Of a stretch of 64,000 nucleotides of DNA, positions 50,637 through 59,069 are shown one piece after another. The notes under the pieces were generated by a model, which saw nothing but the letters and a program-made list of their open reading frames with translations, did not search any database and was not told the DNA's origin. The stretch comes from Agreia sp. VKM Ac-1783. GTDB taxonomy: Bacteria > Actinomycetota > Actinomycetes > Actinomycetales > Microbacteriaceae. Position 1 is the stretch's first letter. Each line of letters begins with the position of its first letter. The translations under genes were made by a program, and so were the position numbers. The DNA lies in assembly GCF_900177765.1 (NCBI RefSeq), contig NZ_FXWI01000001.1:310001-374000 (forward strand), written 5' to 3'.

Positions 50637-51896
50637 TTACTTGCCTTCGGTCGCCGAGGCGGCGGCCTTCTGGGCTGCGGCCAGCGCGTCCTTGGGCGAG
50701 GAGGCGCCCGAGAGGGAGCTCTGCACCGCTGTCCACAGCTGCTCGGAGATCAGCGGGTAGTTCGTTCCCAGGTTGTCGCTCGTGCGGCCCTTCGCGGCCT
50801 TGACGGCCGACACCCACGTGTCGAGGTCGGGGTGCTGCTCGAGCAGCTGGTCCTGGCCGTCGCTTGTCGGCGGGATGTAGTACGCGAAGGTGTTGGCCGT
50901 CTCGACGAATCCCTCGGGAGTCGTCATGCAGTCAACGATCTTCTTGGTGACGTCGTAGCGCGCGGTGTCCTTCTGCACGGGAGCGGTGATGAACTCTCCG
51001 CCGGTCGGAGCGGGGGCCACCCCGGAGTCGACGGCGGGCAGCTCGATCACGCCGGTCTTGAACGGCTGCTCGGCCGCGCTGTTGACCTGCCACGTGCCGT
51101 TCTCGGCGAAGGCGAAGTCACCCGTGATGAACTCCTCCCAACTCGTGTTCTGCGAGTTGCCGATCACCGACTGAGGCGCATAACCCTTGTTGACCCAGTC
51201 GGTCCAGAGCGTCAGAGCGCTGACAGCCTCGGGCGAGTCGAGCTTGGAGAGATCGGCGCCGGCTCCCCAGAACCAGGGCAGGAACTGGAAGGATCCCTCT
51301 TCGGTGTTGATACCGGCGAAGGTGATGCCCTTCTTGCCCGCGGCCGTGACCTTCGAGAGAGCGTCGGTCAACGCGGCCCAGCTCGTGATGCTGGCCGGGT
51401 CGACGCCCGCCGCGCTGAGGATATCGGCGTTGTAGTACAGGGCGAGGGTGTTGGCGCCCACCGGCACTCCGTAGTCCTTGCCGTCGAGTTCTCCCGCTGC
51501 CAGGAGGTTGGAGTCGACCTTGGAGGTGTCGAGCCCGAGCTCCTCTGTCGTGGTGAGCATTCCCGTGTCGGCGAGCGTCGAGACCGCCGGGTTATCGAGC
51601 AGGATGACGTCGGGAGACGTGCCTTCCTGCGCGGCGAGCAGCGCCTGATTCGTCAACGACGTCGTGTCGTACGCCGTGCGCTCGATGGTGACCCCGGCAT
51701 CCGTGCCGCAGGCCTGCACGCGCTTCGCCCAGTCGGAGCCTTCTTCGTGCTGGGGGTACGGATCCCACCAGGTGTAGGTCCCTCCCGCGGCGTCGGTCGA
51801 CCCGGCATCGCCCGAACTCGAGCAGCCCGCGAGGGCTCCGAGTGCGACGACGGTGACCGCTATGGCAAGCGGCTTCCGTAGCGTGGTGCTCAACAT
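50637..51896 (-). CDS. Sugar ABC transporter substrate-binding lipoprotein (GH127 operon)
   Basis: Starting at ATG 51896 after a strong AAGGAGG site gives 419 residues. The signal peptide ends in LAGC (cysteine near residue 25), then a Ser/Gly-rich linker and a family-1 binding fold (TYTWWDPYPQHEEGSDW, GTSPDVILLDNP, VPVGANTLALYYNADIL). It is anchored to the outer face of the membrane and should capture arabino-oligosaccharides released by the wall enzyme. The nine-residue upstream extension of the frame is unlikely. Confidence 0.93.
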   Translation of the reverse strand: MLSTTLRKPLAIAVTVVALGALAGCSSSGDAGSTDAAGGTYTWWDPYPQHEEGSDWAKRVQACGTDAGVTIERTAYDTTSLTNQALLAAQEGTSPDVILLDNPAVSTLADTGMLTTTEELGLDTSKVDSNLLAAGELDGKDYGVPVGANTLALYYNADILSAAGVDPASITSWAALTDALSKVTAAGKKGITFAGINTEEGSFQFLPWFWGAGADLSKLDSPEAVSALTLWTDWVNKGYAPQSVIGNSQNTSWEEFITGDFAFAENGTWQVNSAAEQPFKTGVIELPAVDSGVAPAPTGGEFITAPVQKDTARYDVTKKIVDCMTTPEGFVETANTFAYYIPPTSDGQDQLLEQHPDLDTWVSAVKAAKGRTSDNLGTNYPLISEQLWTAVQSSLSGASSPKDALAAAQKAAASATEGK

Positions 51897-51914
51897 GTGT
51901 TCCTCCTTGAACGT

Positions 51915-51930
51915 GTCCGGCATACCGGAC
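51915..51930. promoter_or_regulatory. Inverted repeat upstream of the GH127-operon binding protein
   Basis: GTCCGG-CATA-CCGGAC is a perfect inverted repeat with a 4-nt spacer in the 47-bp gap after the LacI gene. It is too short to be a terminator and could be an operator or a small hairpin in the leader of the transporter genes. Confidence 0.4.
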
Positions 51931-51943
51931 CTCTTGGTGTTTT

Positions 51944-52966
51944 TCAGTGACGGGCTGGCGGTACCGCGGTACTGCCGCGGTCATCGATCCGTGGTGTGAT
52001 CAGATCGACGATCGGTGGTTCCGCATCCGAGGTGCTCTCGATGCGGGAGACGAGGCGTTCGACAGCCCGCCGACCGAGTTCGTCGGCGGCGCTGTCAATG
52101 GCCGTGTAGGGGAGCGAGAAGGTTCGGGCGAAATCGTCGGAGTAGCGGCCGATGACGGAGATGTCTTCGGGGGCTGTCAGACCGCGGTCTCTCAGTACGC
52201 TCGGTAGGGCTGCCGCGGCAGCCTCGTTGTTCAACAACAGGCCCGTCGCATCGGGGTGGGCGTCGAGCAGCCGCGCGAGCTCCGAGCCGATCTGGGGCTG
52301 GCTGGAGGGAGCGAAGTGGTGGTGCAGTTCGACACCGAGCTCACGAGCCCGATCCTGCGCCGCGTTGGCGAGCCGAGACACGTAGGCGCCGCCTCGCTCC
52401 AGCACGTGCTCGGGCTGCGAGACCAGGATCATGGTGCGGTGGCCGAGCTCGTGCAGCGTCTCCACCATCAGCCGGCCCGCCGCCACGAAATCGAGGTCGA
52501 ACACGTCGATGCCGCTCGGGTCACCCGGCAGTCCGACCAGTGAGCCCGGCTGGGCCGCGGCGCGAAGGATGCCGAGGCGGTCGTCGTTCTCGGCCACGTT
52601 CAGCAGGATGAAGCCATCGACCATTCGCGAATCGGAGATGCGGCGGAGCGCCGAGACCCCGTCTTCGTCGGTCAGAAGCAGAGTGTCGTAACCGCGTTCG
52701 CGGGCGCGGTTCGTGACGCCGAGGATGTACTGCAGCATGGCGGGCGCGAACTCGTCTTCGAGAAAGCGAGCCAGCAGGCCGATCACTTTCGTCTGCGACG
52801 TGGCCAAGGCTCGGGCTCCGGCGTTCGGGGTGTAGTCGAGGCTGCGCACAGCCTGCTCGACCTTCGCCCGAACCTCGGCAGAGATCGATCGCTTGCCCGA
52901 CAACGCGTATGACGCGGTGCTGCGCGACACGCCCGCGACACGGGCCACGTCTCCGATTGTTGCCAT
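51944..52966 (-). CDS. LacI family repressor of the GH127 operon
   Basis: The 340-residue protein has a LacI HTH (ATIGDVARVAGVSRSTASYALSG, residues 2-24), hinge TPNAGARALATSQTK, and an effector domain with DFDFVAAG-like, ATGLLLNNEAAAAALPSV and ISVIGRYSDDFARTFSLP segments. It is co-directional with, and 47 bp upstream of, the binding-protein gene. Two TCGAACCGGTTCGA palindromes lie 21 bp before its start and probably mediate autoregulation and control of the whole operon. Confidence 0.92.
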   Translation of the reverse strand: MATIGDVARVAGVSRSTASYALSGKRSISAEVRAKVEQAVRSLDYTPNAGARALATSQTKVIGLLARFLEDEFAPAMLQYILGVTNRARERGYDTLLLTDEDGVSALRRISDSRMVDGFILLNVAENDDRLGILRAAAQPGSLVGLPGDPSGIDVFDLDFVAAGRLMVETLHELGHRTMILVSQPEHVLERGGAYVSRLANAAQDRARELGVELHHHFAPSSQPQIGSELARLLDAHPDATGLLLNNEAAAAALPSVLRDRGLTAPEDISVIGRYSDDFARTFSLPYTAIDSAADELGRRAVERLVSRIESTSDAEPPIVDLITPRIDDRGSTAVPPARH

Positions 52967-52987
52967 GAGGTCTCCATTGACGGTGTT

Positions 52988-53016
52988 TCGAACCGGTTCG
53001 ATTCGAACCGGTTCGA
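52988..53016. promoter_or_regulatory. Tandem LacI operators TCGAACCGGTTCGA (two copies)
   Basis: Perfect 14-bp palindromes at 52988-53001 and 53003-53016, one base apart (repeat 15 bp), precede the LacI gene at 52966. The central CG and length fit LacI-family operators. With 15-bp spacing, repressors on both sites would be rotated relative to each other but could still crowd the promoter. Confidence 0.8.
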
Positions 53017-53129
53017 CGATAACAGAATCGTCTGCGATCTCGCAAGGGTGTTTTCGGCGCGCTGCTCAGGGCGCGAGGGCGGTGCTGGTCGAGCGCGAGT
53101 TGCGGGCGGTCTTCTCAGATGCCGAGGAG

Positions 53130-54173
53130 TTAGTCGCTGTCGTCCGCGTTGTGGAATCCTGTGGATTCCCGCGCGACGATACTGAAGCCCGCCTTGACGG
53201 TTCTCGCGGGCATCCGGTCGCCCTTCTCTTGGATTCGCTCGACGAGCAGATCGACCGCTGTTTCGGCGATCTCGAGGCGGCCCGGGTCGACCGTGGTCAA
53301 CGACGGCAACGAGAATCGCCCCTCGTCGATGTTGTCGAATCCGATGACCGCGACGTCGTCGGGAATGCGTAAGCCTGCCTCGCCCAGGGCTCTGAGCGCG
53401 CCGAGCGCGAGGGTGTCGTTGAGGGCGAAGACGGCGTCGAACTCGATCCCGTCTCTCCGCAGGGAGCGGATCGCCGCAGCCCCGGTCTCGCGGCCCCAGT
53501 GGCCCTCCCGCACGATCAGTCGATCGTCGCTCGCGATGCCCGCCGCCTCCAGCGCGCGGAGGTATCCCTGCTCGCGGAGGCTGGCCGAGCTGGCGTTGTC
53601 TTCGGTCTCGACAGGGGCCCCGATCAGGGCGATCCGTGTTCTTCCGATGGAGAGTAGATGCTCCACGGCGGCACACGATGACGAGCTGTTGTGCATGGTG
53701 ACGTGGTCGGTGGGTCCGCCGAAGATGCGTTCGCCGAGAAGCACGACGGGTCCTCGGGTGGCGAGGAGATCCACGTCTTTCTGGCCGAGCTGTGCAGGGC
53801 TGAAGAGCAGTCCATCGACGAAGCGCAGCTGCCCGCCCGAGAGGGCCTCGATCTCGAGTTCGCGGTCGCCGTTCGTCTGCTCGATCACGACGCGGAGACC
53901 TCGACGGGCGGCAGCACGGATGACCGAGTCCGCGAGTTCTGCGAAGTAGTTCTCGCGAAGAGAGGGTACGGCGAGGGCGATCATGCTGGTCTTGCCCGAG
54001 CGAAGGCCCCGTGCCGAGAGATTGGGGCGGTAGCCCAGTTCGTCGATCAGTCGCAGGATCCGTGCCCGGGTGTCGGGCCCGACCTTCGGGTTGTCGTTCA
54101 GCACGTTGGAGACGGTCTTGATCGAGACGCCGGCCGCGCGGGCGACATCGTGAATGGTCGGAACCGTACTCAC
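53130..54173 (-). CDS. LacI family repressor of arabinofuranoside operon 2
   Basis: The 347-residue protein shares motif blocks with the operon-1 LacI throughout: HTH IHDVARAAGVSIKTVSNVLND, hinge NLSARGLRSGKTS, DHVTMHN and VIGFDNIDEGRFSLPSLTT. It lies divergently next to the GH51-transporter-catabolic operon 2, whose promoter contains GGTACAACGATGTACC, an operator related to TTTACAACGTTGTAAA. It probably responds to arabinose-related ligands. Confidence 0.92.
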   Translation of the reverse strand: MSTVPTIHDVARAAGVSIKTVSNVLNDNPKVGPDTRARILRLIDELGYRPNLSARGLRSGKTSMIALAVPSLRENYFAELADSVIRAAARRGLRVVIEQTNGDRELEIEALSGGQLRFVDGLLFSPAQLGQKDVDLLATRGPVVLLGERIFGGPTDHVTMHNSSSSCAAVEHLLSIGRTRIALIGAPVETEDNASSASLREQGYLRALEAAGIASDDRLIVREGHWGRETGAAAIRSLRRDGIEFDAVFALNDTLALGALRALGEAGLRIPDDVAVIGFDNIDEGRFSLPSLTTVDPGRLEIAETAVDLLVERIQEKGDRMPARTVKAGFSIVARESTGFHNADDSD

Positions 54174-54263
54174 GCCGGATGCCTCCCGCTCTGCGGCATC
54201 GCCTGGTGGGGCCGCTCATAAACCTTAGCTTCAGCGCTCTGACGACGACGTTTCGACTCGTCC

Positions 54264-54292
54264 TTGACGTTCGCGGATCGCGCTCCTACTAT
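54264..54292 (+). promoter_or_regulatory. Sigma-70-type promoter of arabinofuranoside operon 2
   Basis: TTGACG (54264-54269) and TACTAT (54287-54292) are separated by exactly 17 bp. Transcription would begin near 54299, inside the operator. The arrangement is the same as that of the operon-1 promoter at 7027-7055. Confidence 0.65.
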
Positions 54293-54295
54293 CTA

Positions 54296-54311
54296 GGTAC
54301 AACGATGTACC
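54296..54311. promoter_or_regulatory. LacI operator of arabinofuranoside operon 2
   Basis: GGTACAACGATGTACC is a 16-bp near-palindrome (only the central pair of A/T positions breaks symmetry). It shares ACAACG and the spacing with the operon-1 operators. It covers the predicted transcription start about 70 bp before the GH51 ATG. Confidence 0.7.
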
Positions 54312-54380
54312 ACGCACAGTGCTGTGCACGACTTCTCCGAAGATCGAGCACACGCTGAGGCCCTTCCCGACGGAGACTTC

Positions 54381-55892
54381 ATGCTGAACGCCCACCTCGA
54401 CCTCGATCCGGCCTCCCTCGTCGGCCCCGTCAACCGACGCGTCTTCGGCTCCTTCGTGGAGCACCTGGGGCGATGCGTCTACGACGGCATCTACGAGCCG
54501 GGTCACCCGGCGGCGAACGCCGATGGCTTTCGCACCGACGTCGTCGATCTGGTGCGCGAACTCGGAGTCTCGACCGTTCGCTACCCCGGCGGCAACTTCG
54601 TCTCGGGCTACCGCTGGGAGGACGGCACGGGGCCCCGCGAGTCGAGGCCGAGCCGCCTCGACCTCGCCTGGCACTCCATCGAGAGCAATGAGATCGGCCT
54701 CGACGAATTCTCGCGCTGGCTCACGCTGGTCGACGGCGAACTGATGTACGCGGTCAATCTGGGCACGCGCGGGGTCCAAGAGGCGCTCGACGTTCTGGAG
54801 TATGCCAACATCCGCTCGGGAACCGAGCTGTCGAACCAGCGCATCGCCAACGGGTCGCCGCAACCCCACGGCATCCGGATCTGGTGTCTCGGCAACGAGA
54901 TGGACGGCCCCTGGCAGCTCGGCCATTCGACGGCGGCGGAGTACGCGCAACGTGCCGCCCAGACCGCTCGCGCCATGCGTCAGGTCGACGCGACGCTCGA
55001 GCTCGTCGTCTGCGGCAGCTCGGGGGCAGGGATGCCGACCTTCGGCGAGTGGGAGCGCATCGTTCTCGAGAAGACCTACGACGAGGTCGACTTCATCTCA
55101 TGCCACGCGTACTACGAGCCGGTGGAGGGAGACTTCGCCAGCTTTCTCGCATCCGCCGTCGACATGGACCGGTTCATCGAATCCGTCGTGGCGACCGCAG
55201 ATCACGTGAAGGCCCTCCGCCGAAGCGAGAAGACGGTGAACGTCTCGTTCGACGAGTGGAACGTCTGGTACCAGTCGCGCTACAACGAGGTCGAGAAGAT
55301 CACCGATGCCGACACCTGGCCTCAGGCGCCGCGCCTGCTCGAAGACTCCTACTCGGTCATGGACGCCGTCGTCTTCGGAGGCCTGCTGATCTCTCTGCTC
55401 CGTCATGCCGACCGGGTGACGGCGGCGAGCCTCGCCCAGCTCGTCAACGTGATCGCACCGATCATGACGGAGCCGGGCGGGCCGGCTTGGCGGCAGACCA
55501 CGTTCTACCCGTTCTCCATCACCTCGAGACTCGCGAGGGGCGCGGCTCTGCGGGTCAGGCTCGATTCCCCCAGCACGCCCACGGATGCCTACGGCGACGT
55601 ACAGATGGTCGATGCTGTGGCGACTCACGATGAGGCATCCGGCGCCACGTCGGTGTTCCTCGTGAACCGCAGTCTCACAGAGACCGTGACGGTCGACATC
55701 GCCGTCGACCGACTCGGTATCGAGAGCCTCGACAGCGTCGAGAGCATCTTCGACGACGACATCCACGCGGCGAACACCCTGACGCACCCCGATCGGGTGG
55801 TGCCCAAGACCAACACCACAGCGCGACTGCACGACGGCACGGTGACCATCAGCCTGCCGCCGGTCTCATGGACCGCACTCGCCATGCACTGA
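54381..55892 (+). CDS. abfA: Alpha-N-arabinofuranosidase, GH51 (operon 2)
   Basis: The 503-residue protein is collinear with the operon-1 GH51: same length, acid/base Glu173 (CLGNEMDGPWQ) and nucleophile Glu292 (SFDEWNVWY), and a C-terminal beta-sandwich with FYPFSITSRLARG. It has no signal peptide, so it processes imported oligosaccharides. ATG 54381 is preceded by GGAG; the longer frame start at 54324 lies in the leader. It is the first gene of a seven-gene operon, whereas its paralogue is the last gene of operon 1. Confidence 0.96.
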   Translation: MLNAHLDLDPASLVGPVNRRVFGSFVEHLGRCVYDGIYEPGHPAANADGFRTDVVDLVRELGVSTVRYPGGNFVSGYRWEDGTGPRESRPSRLDLAWHSIESNEIGLDEFSRWLTLVDGELMYAVNLGTRGVQEALDVLEYANIRSGTELSNQRIANGSPQPHGIRIWCLGNEMDGPWQLGHSTAAEYAQRAAQTARAMRQVDATLELVVCGSSGAGMPTFGEWERIVLEKTYDEVDFISCHAYYEPVEGDFASFLASAVDMDRFIESVVATADHVKALRRSEKTVNVSFDEWNVWYQSRYNEVEKITDADTWPQAPRLLEDSYSVMDAVVFGGLLISLLRHADRVTAASLAQLVNVIAPIMTEPGGPAWRQTTFYPFSITSRLARGAALRVRLDSPSTPTDAYGDVQMVDAVATHDEASGATSVFLVNRSLTETVTVDIAVDRLGIESLDSVESIFDDDIHAANTLTHPDRVVPKTNTTARLHDGTVTISLPPVSWTALAMH

Positions 55893-55926
55893 GCACGTCA
55901 CACACCCACAGAAGAAGGAGCACGAA

Positions 55927-57240
55927 GTGAAAAAGAGAGTTCTTGCCGCCGCCGTGGCAACCGTGGCCACGCTGGTCGCGCTCACCGGATGCACAGGGAG
56001 CAGCGACGCTCCCTCGGGCGCCGGCGTCCCCACAGACAAGCCCATCACTCTGAAAGTGTGGAGCTGGGACGGCACCGTCAAAGAAGCCGTGCCCGGTTTC
56101 GAGAAGCTCTACCCCAACATCACGGTCGATGTGATCAACGCGGGTTCGTCGACCGATGAATACACGGCCCTCGACAACGCGATCCAGGCAGGATCGGGCG
56201 TGCCCGACATCGCCATGTTCGAATACTTCTCCCTGCCGCTCTTCGCGATCCCCGGCAAGCTCACCGATCTCTCCGAGTTCGGGGCCGAGGACATCGCATC
56301 CGACTATGTCGACGCCGCGTGGGGCAACGTCACGATCGACGGCAAGCCCTATGCCCTCCCGTCTGACTACGGGCCCGCCGCCCTGTTCTACAACCAAGCC
56401 GTTCTGACCGAGGCCGGAGTGACGGCGCCGCCTGCTACCTGGGACGAGTTCTACGAGGCCGCGAAGAAGGTGCGGGCGCTGGGAGGAGATCACTACATCA
56501 CCAACGACTCGGCTGACATCTTCCTTCTCCTGTCGCTGATCTGGGAGGGCGGCGGACGGCCGTTCAAGGTCGACGGCTCGAACGTGACGATCGACTTCAC
56601 CGATGAGGGAACCACCCGCGCGGTCGAGTTCTGGCAGAAGATGCTCGACGAAGACCTGGTCAACACCAAGGTCACCGGATGGTCTGACGACTGGAACCGC
56701 GGCCTGAACGAGGGCACCATCGCCACGCAGATCATCGGCAGCTGGTTCACCTCGACCCTCCCCGAGCGGGCTCCGGATGCCGCGGGCGACTTCCGCATCG
56801 CACCGCTGCCTCAGTGGGAGGCCGGCGAGACCTCGGGTTCGGAGAACGGCGGCAGCGCCATGGCGATTCCGGCCGATGCGAAGAACAAGGAGGCCGCGTA
56901 CGCCTTCCTCGAGTACTTCACGCACGGCGACGGCCTGCAGTCGCGAATCGACGCCGGAGCCTTCGTGCCCAACCTCTCCAACCTCGACGACGAGAAGTTC
57001 CTCGGTACGACCAACGAGTTCTTCGGCGACCAGAAATACAACGAGGTGCTGGCCGAGGCATCGAAGAACGTAGCCACAGGCTGGCAGTACCCGCCGTTCT
57101 TCGGATGGGCGCGCACGAGCTATGAAGACGTGTCGGCACCGCTCTACAACAGCGGCAAGGGCACACTCGCCGACGTGCTGGAGACGTGGAAGCAGCGCAG
57201 CATCGAGTACGGCAACGAACAGGGATTCACGGTCAAGTAG
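55927..57240 (+). CDS. Sugar ABC transporter substrate-binding lipoprotein (operon 2)
   Basis: This 437-residue protein starts at GTG 55927 with AGAAGGAG upstream. The signal peptide ends in LTGC (cysteine 22), followed by a Ser/Gly linker and a family-1 binding fold (LKVWSWDGTVKEAVPGFEKL, GVPDIAMFEYF, YALPSDYGPAALFYN). It parallels the operon-1 binding protein in fold landmarks and shares its GFTVK C-terminus. The next permease gene begins directly after its stop, with no intervening hairpin. Confidence 0.93.
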   Translation: MKKRVLAAAVATVATLVALTGCTGSSDAPSGAGVPTDKPITLKVWSWDGTVKEAVPGFEKLYPNITVDVINAGSSTDEYTALDNAIQAGSGVPDIAMFEYFSLPLFAIPGKLTDLSEFGAEDIASDYVDAAWGNVTIDGKPYALPSDYGPAALFYNQAVLTEAGVTAPPATWDEFYEAAKKVRALGGDHYITNDSADIFLLLSLIWEGGGRPFKVDGSNVTIDFTDEGTTRAVEFWQKMLDEDLVNTKVTGWSDDWNRGLNEGTIATQIIGSWFTSTLPERAPDAAGDFRIAPLPQWEAGETSGSENGGSAMAIPADAKNKEAAYAFLEYFTHGDGLQSRIDAGAFVPNLSNLDDEKFLGTTNEFFGDQKYNEVLAEASKNVATGWQYPPFFGWARTSYEDVSAPLYNSGKGTLADVLETWKQRSIEYGNEQGFTVK

Positions 57241-58143
57241 ATGTCGTCGGCCACCACGAACGCCATCAGGGTTCACAAACGCCCGAAGGTGGGCCTGCTC
57301 TTCATCGCCCCCTTCGCCGTGCTTTTCCTCTTCGTTCTCGTCATTCCGATCTGCTACTCCGCGTACATCAGCCTGTTCCAGAACAAGCTCATCGGTGGGA
57401 ACGCGTTCGTGGGGCTCGACAACTACATCAAGCTCTTCAACGATCCGCAGTTCTACGACGGCGCGATCCGCGTTGTGGTCTTCACGGCGATCCAGGTGCC
57501 GATCATGCTCCTCAGCGCGATCGCGCTGGCCCTGGCGATCGACTCGCTCCGCCTGCACGGAACGAAGTTCTTCAGGGTCGTCGTCTTCCTCCCCTACGCG
57601 ATCCCGGCGATCGTGTCGACGCTCATGTGGGGCTTTATGCTCGGCATCCGCTACGGGCTGATCGGCAGTCTGAACGAGGCGGCGGGAACCTCCTTCGATC
57701 CCTTCGCACCCGAGACGACGATGATCTCGATCGGGGTCATGGCCACGTGGGGTTTCACCGGCTACAACATGCTGATCTTCTATGCCGCGCTGCGGGCGGT
57801 GCCACGCGAGTTGTACGAGGCCGCGGCGATCGACGGCGCGAACGAGTTCCACATCGTGCGCTACATCAAATTGCCTGCACTTCGCGGGTCGCTGGTGGTC
57901 ACGATCATCTTCTCGATCATCGGCACGTTCCAACTGTTCAACGAGCCCAACATCTTGGCGACGCTCGTCTCGAACAGCGGCATCACGTCGTACTACACGC
58001 CGAATCTGTATGCCTACAACCTGGCGTTCACAGGCTCGCAACAGGGGTACGCCGCGGCTCTGGCGATCGTCATGGCGCTCTTCACCATCGCCATCGCCTA
58101 CGTCGTGCAGATCAAGGGAATGAAGAATGTCCTCAACAAGTAG
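57241..58143 (+). CDS. Sugar ABC transporter permease 1 (MalF-like; operon 2)
   Basis: The ATG abuts the stop of the binding protein. The 300-residue protein has six helices (VGLLFIAPFAVLFLFVLVIP first) and the EAA motif LYEAAAIDGANEFHIVRYIKLP. It resembles permease 1 of operon 1 in the PYAIPAIVSTLMWGF segment. Its 3' end overlaps the next gene by 17 bases. Confidence 0.93.
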   Translation: MSSATTNAIRVHKRPKVGLLFIAPFAVLFLFVLVIPICYSAYISLFQNKLIGGNAFVGLDNYIKLFNDPQFYDGAIRVVVFTAIQVPIMLLSAIALALAIDSLRLHGTKFFRVVVFLPYAIPAIVSTLMWGFMLGIRYGLIGSLNEAAGTSFDPFAPETTMISIGVMATWGFTGYNMLIFYAALRAVPRELYEAAAIDGANEFHIVRYIKLPALRGSLVVTIIFSIIGTFQLFNEPNILATLVSNSGITSYYTPNLYAYNLAFTGSQQGYAAALAIVMALFTIAIAYVVQIKGMKNVLNK

Positions 58144-59026
58144 CGCCCTCGCTCGAGGCAAGAAGCTCTATACGCTCTCGAATCCGCGCAAGAGCACGAC
58201 GCTCACGCTCCTGACCGGGCTCTTCGCGCTGTACTGTCTGCTGCCGATGGTCTGGCTCGTGATCAACGCCACGAAGTCACAGCAGGATTTCGTGTCGTCG
58301 TTCGGACTCGCTTTCGGCGATCACTTCGCGCTGTGGGACAACGTGGTGCAGGTGTTCACCTTTCAAGAGGGCATCTTCGCTCGTTGGTTGCTGAACACCG
58401 TGCTCTACGTCGTCGTCGGAGCGCTGGTGTCGACGCTCCTCGCCGCCCTCGGCGGCTACGCGCTGGCCAAGCACGACTTCATCGGAAAGCGCGTCTTCCT
58501 CCTGGTCGTGCTGGGCTCCATCTCGGTGCCCGGAATCGCGCTCGCGATCCCGCAGTTCTTGCTGTTCGCGCAGCTGGGAATCACGAACACCCCGTGGGCC
58601 ATCCTCATCCCGTCGTTCATCAACCCCTTCGGGCTGTACCTCATGTGGGTCTTCACGGCCCAGGCGGTACCCGACGGGCTCATCGAGGCCGCCCGCATCG
58701 ACGGCGCGGGAGAGTTCCGCATCTTCAGGCAGATCGCGTTTCCGCTGCTCGCCCCCGCCACCGTCACGGTGCTGCTCTTCTCGTTCGTGTCGATCTGGAA
58801 CAACTACTTCCTGCCGCTGATCATGTTGAAGGACCCGGCCTGGTATCCGCTCACCATCGGTATCAATCAGTGGAACAAGCTGGGCTCGACGGCGGGAAAC
58901 GGAGAATTGATCCAGAACCTGGTGATCACCGCGTCGTTGCTGACGATCATCCCTCTCGTCATCGCGTTCCTGAGTCTTCAGCGCTATTGGCAGTCCGGCC
59001 TTGCGCTGGGCGCGATCAAAGACTGA
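58127..59026 (+). CDS. Sugar ABC transporter permease 2 (MalG-like; operon 2)
   Basis: The 299-residue protein starts inside the 3' end of permease 1 (17-bp overlap), so translation is coupled. Six helices are evident, with the EAA motif LIEAARIDGAGEFRIFRQIAFP and C-terminal YWQSGLALGAIKD. As in the other importers, no ATPase gene is linked. Confidence 0.93.
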   Translation: MSSTSSALARGKKLYTLSNPRKSTTLTLLTGLFALYCLLPMVWLVINATKSQQDFVSSFGLAFGDHFALWDNVVQVFTFQEGIFARWLLNTVLYVVVGALVSTLLAALGGYALAKHDFIGKRVFLLVVLGSISVPGIALAIPQFLLFAQLGITNTPWAILIPSFINPFGLYLMWVFTAQAVPDGLIEAARIDGAGEFRIFRQIAFPLLAPATVTVLLFSFVSIWNNYFLPLIMLKDPAWYPLTIGINQWNKLGSTAGNGELIQNLVITASLLTIIPLVIAFLSLQRYWQSGLALGAIKD

Positions 59027-59069
59027 TGATGCACTTCACGCACGGCAATCGATCACGACGAGGTCAACG

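Noticed and set aside
55849-58161. A 770-residue minus-strand ORF opposite operon 2
   Set aside because: It is the antisense shadow of a binding protein and permease with clear homology on the plus strand; its composition is Arg/Glu/Asp/His-rich as expected from GC-rich antisense frames.
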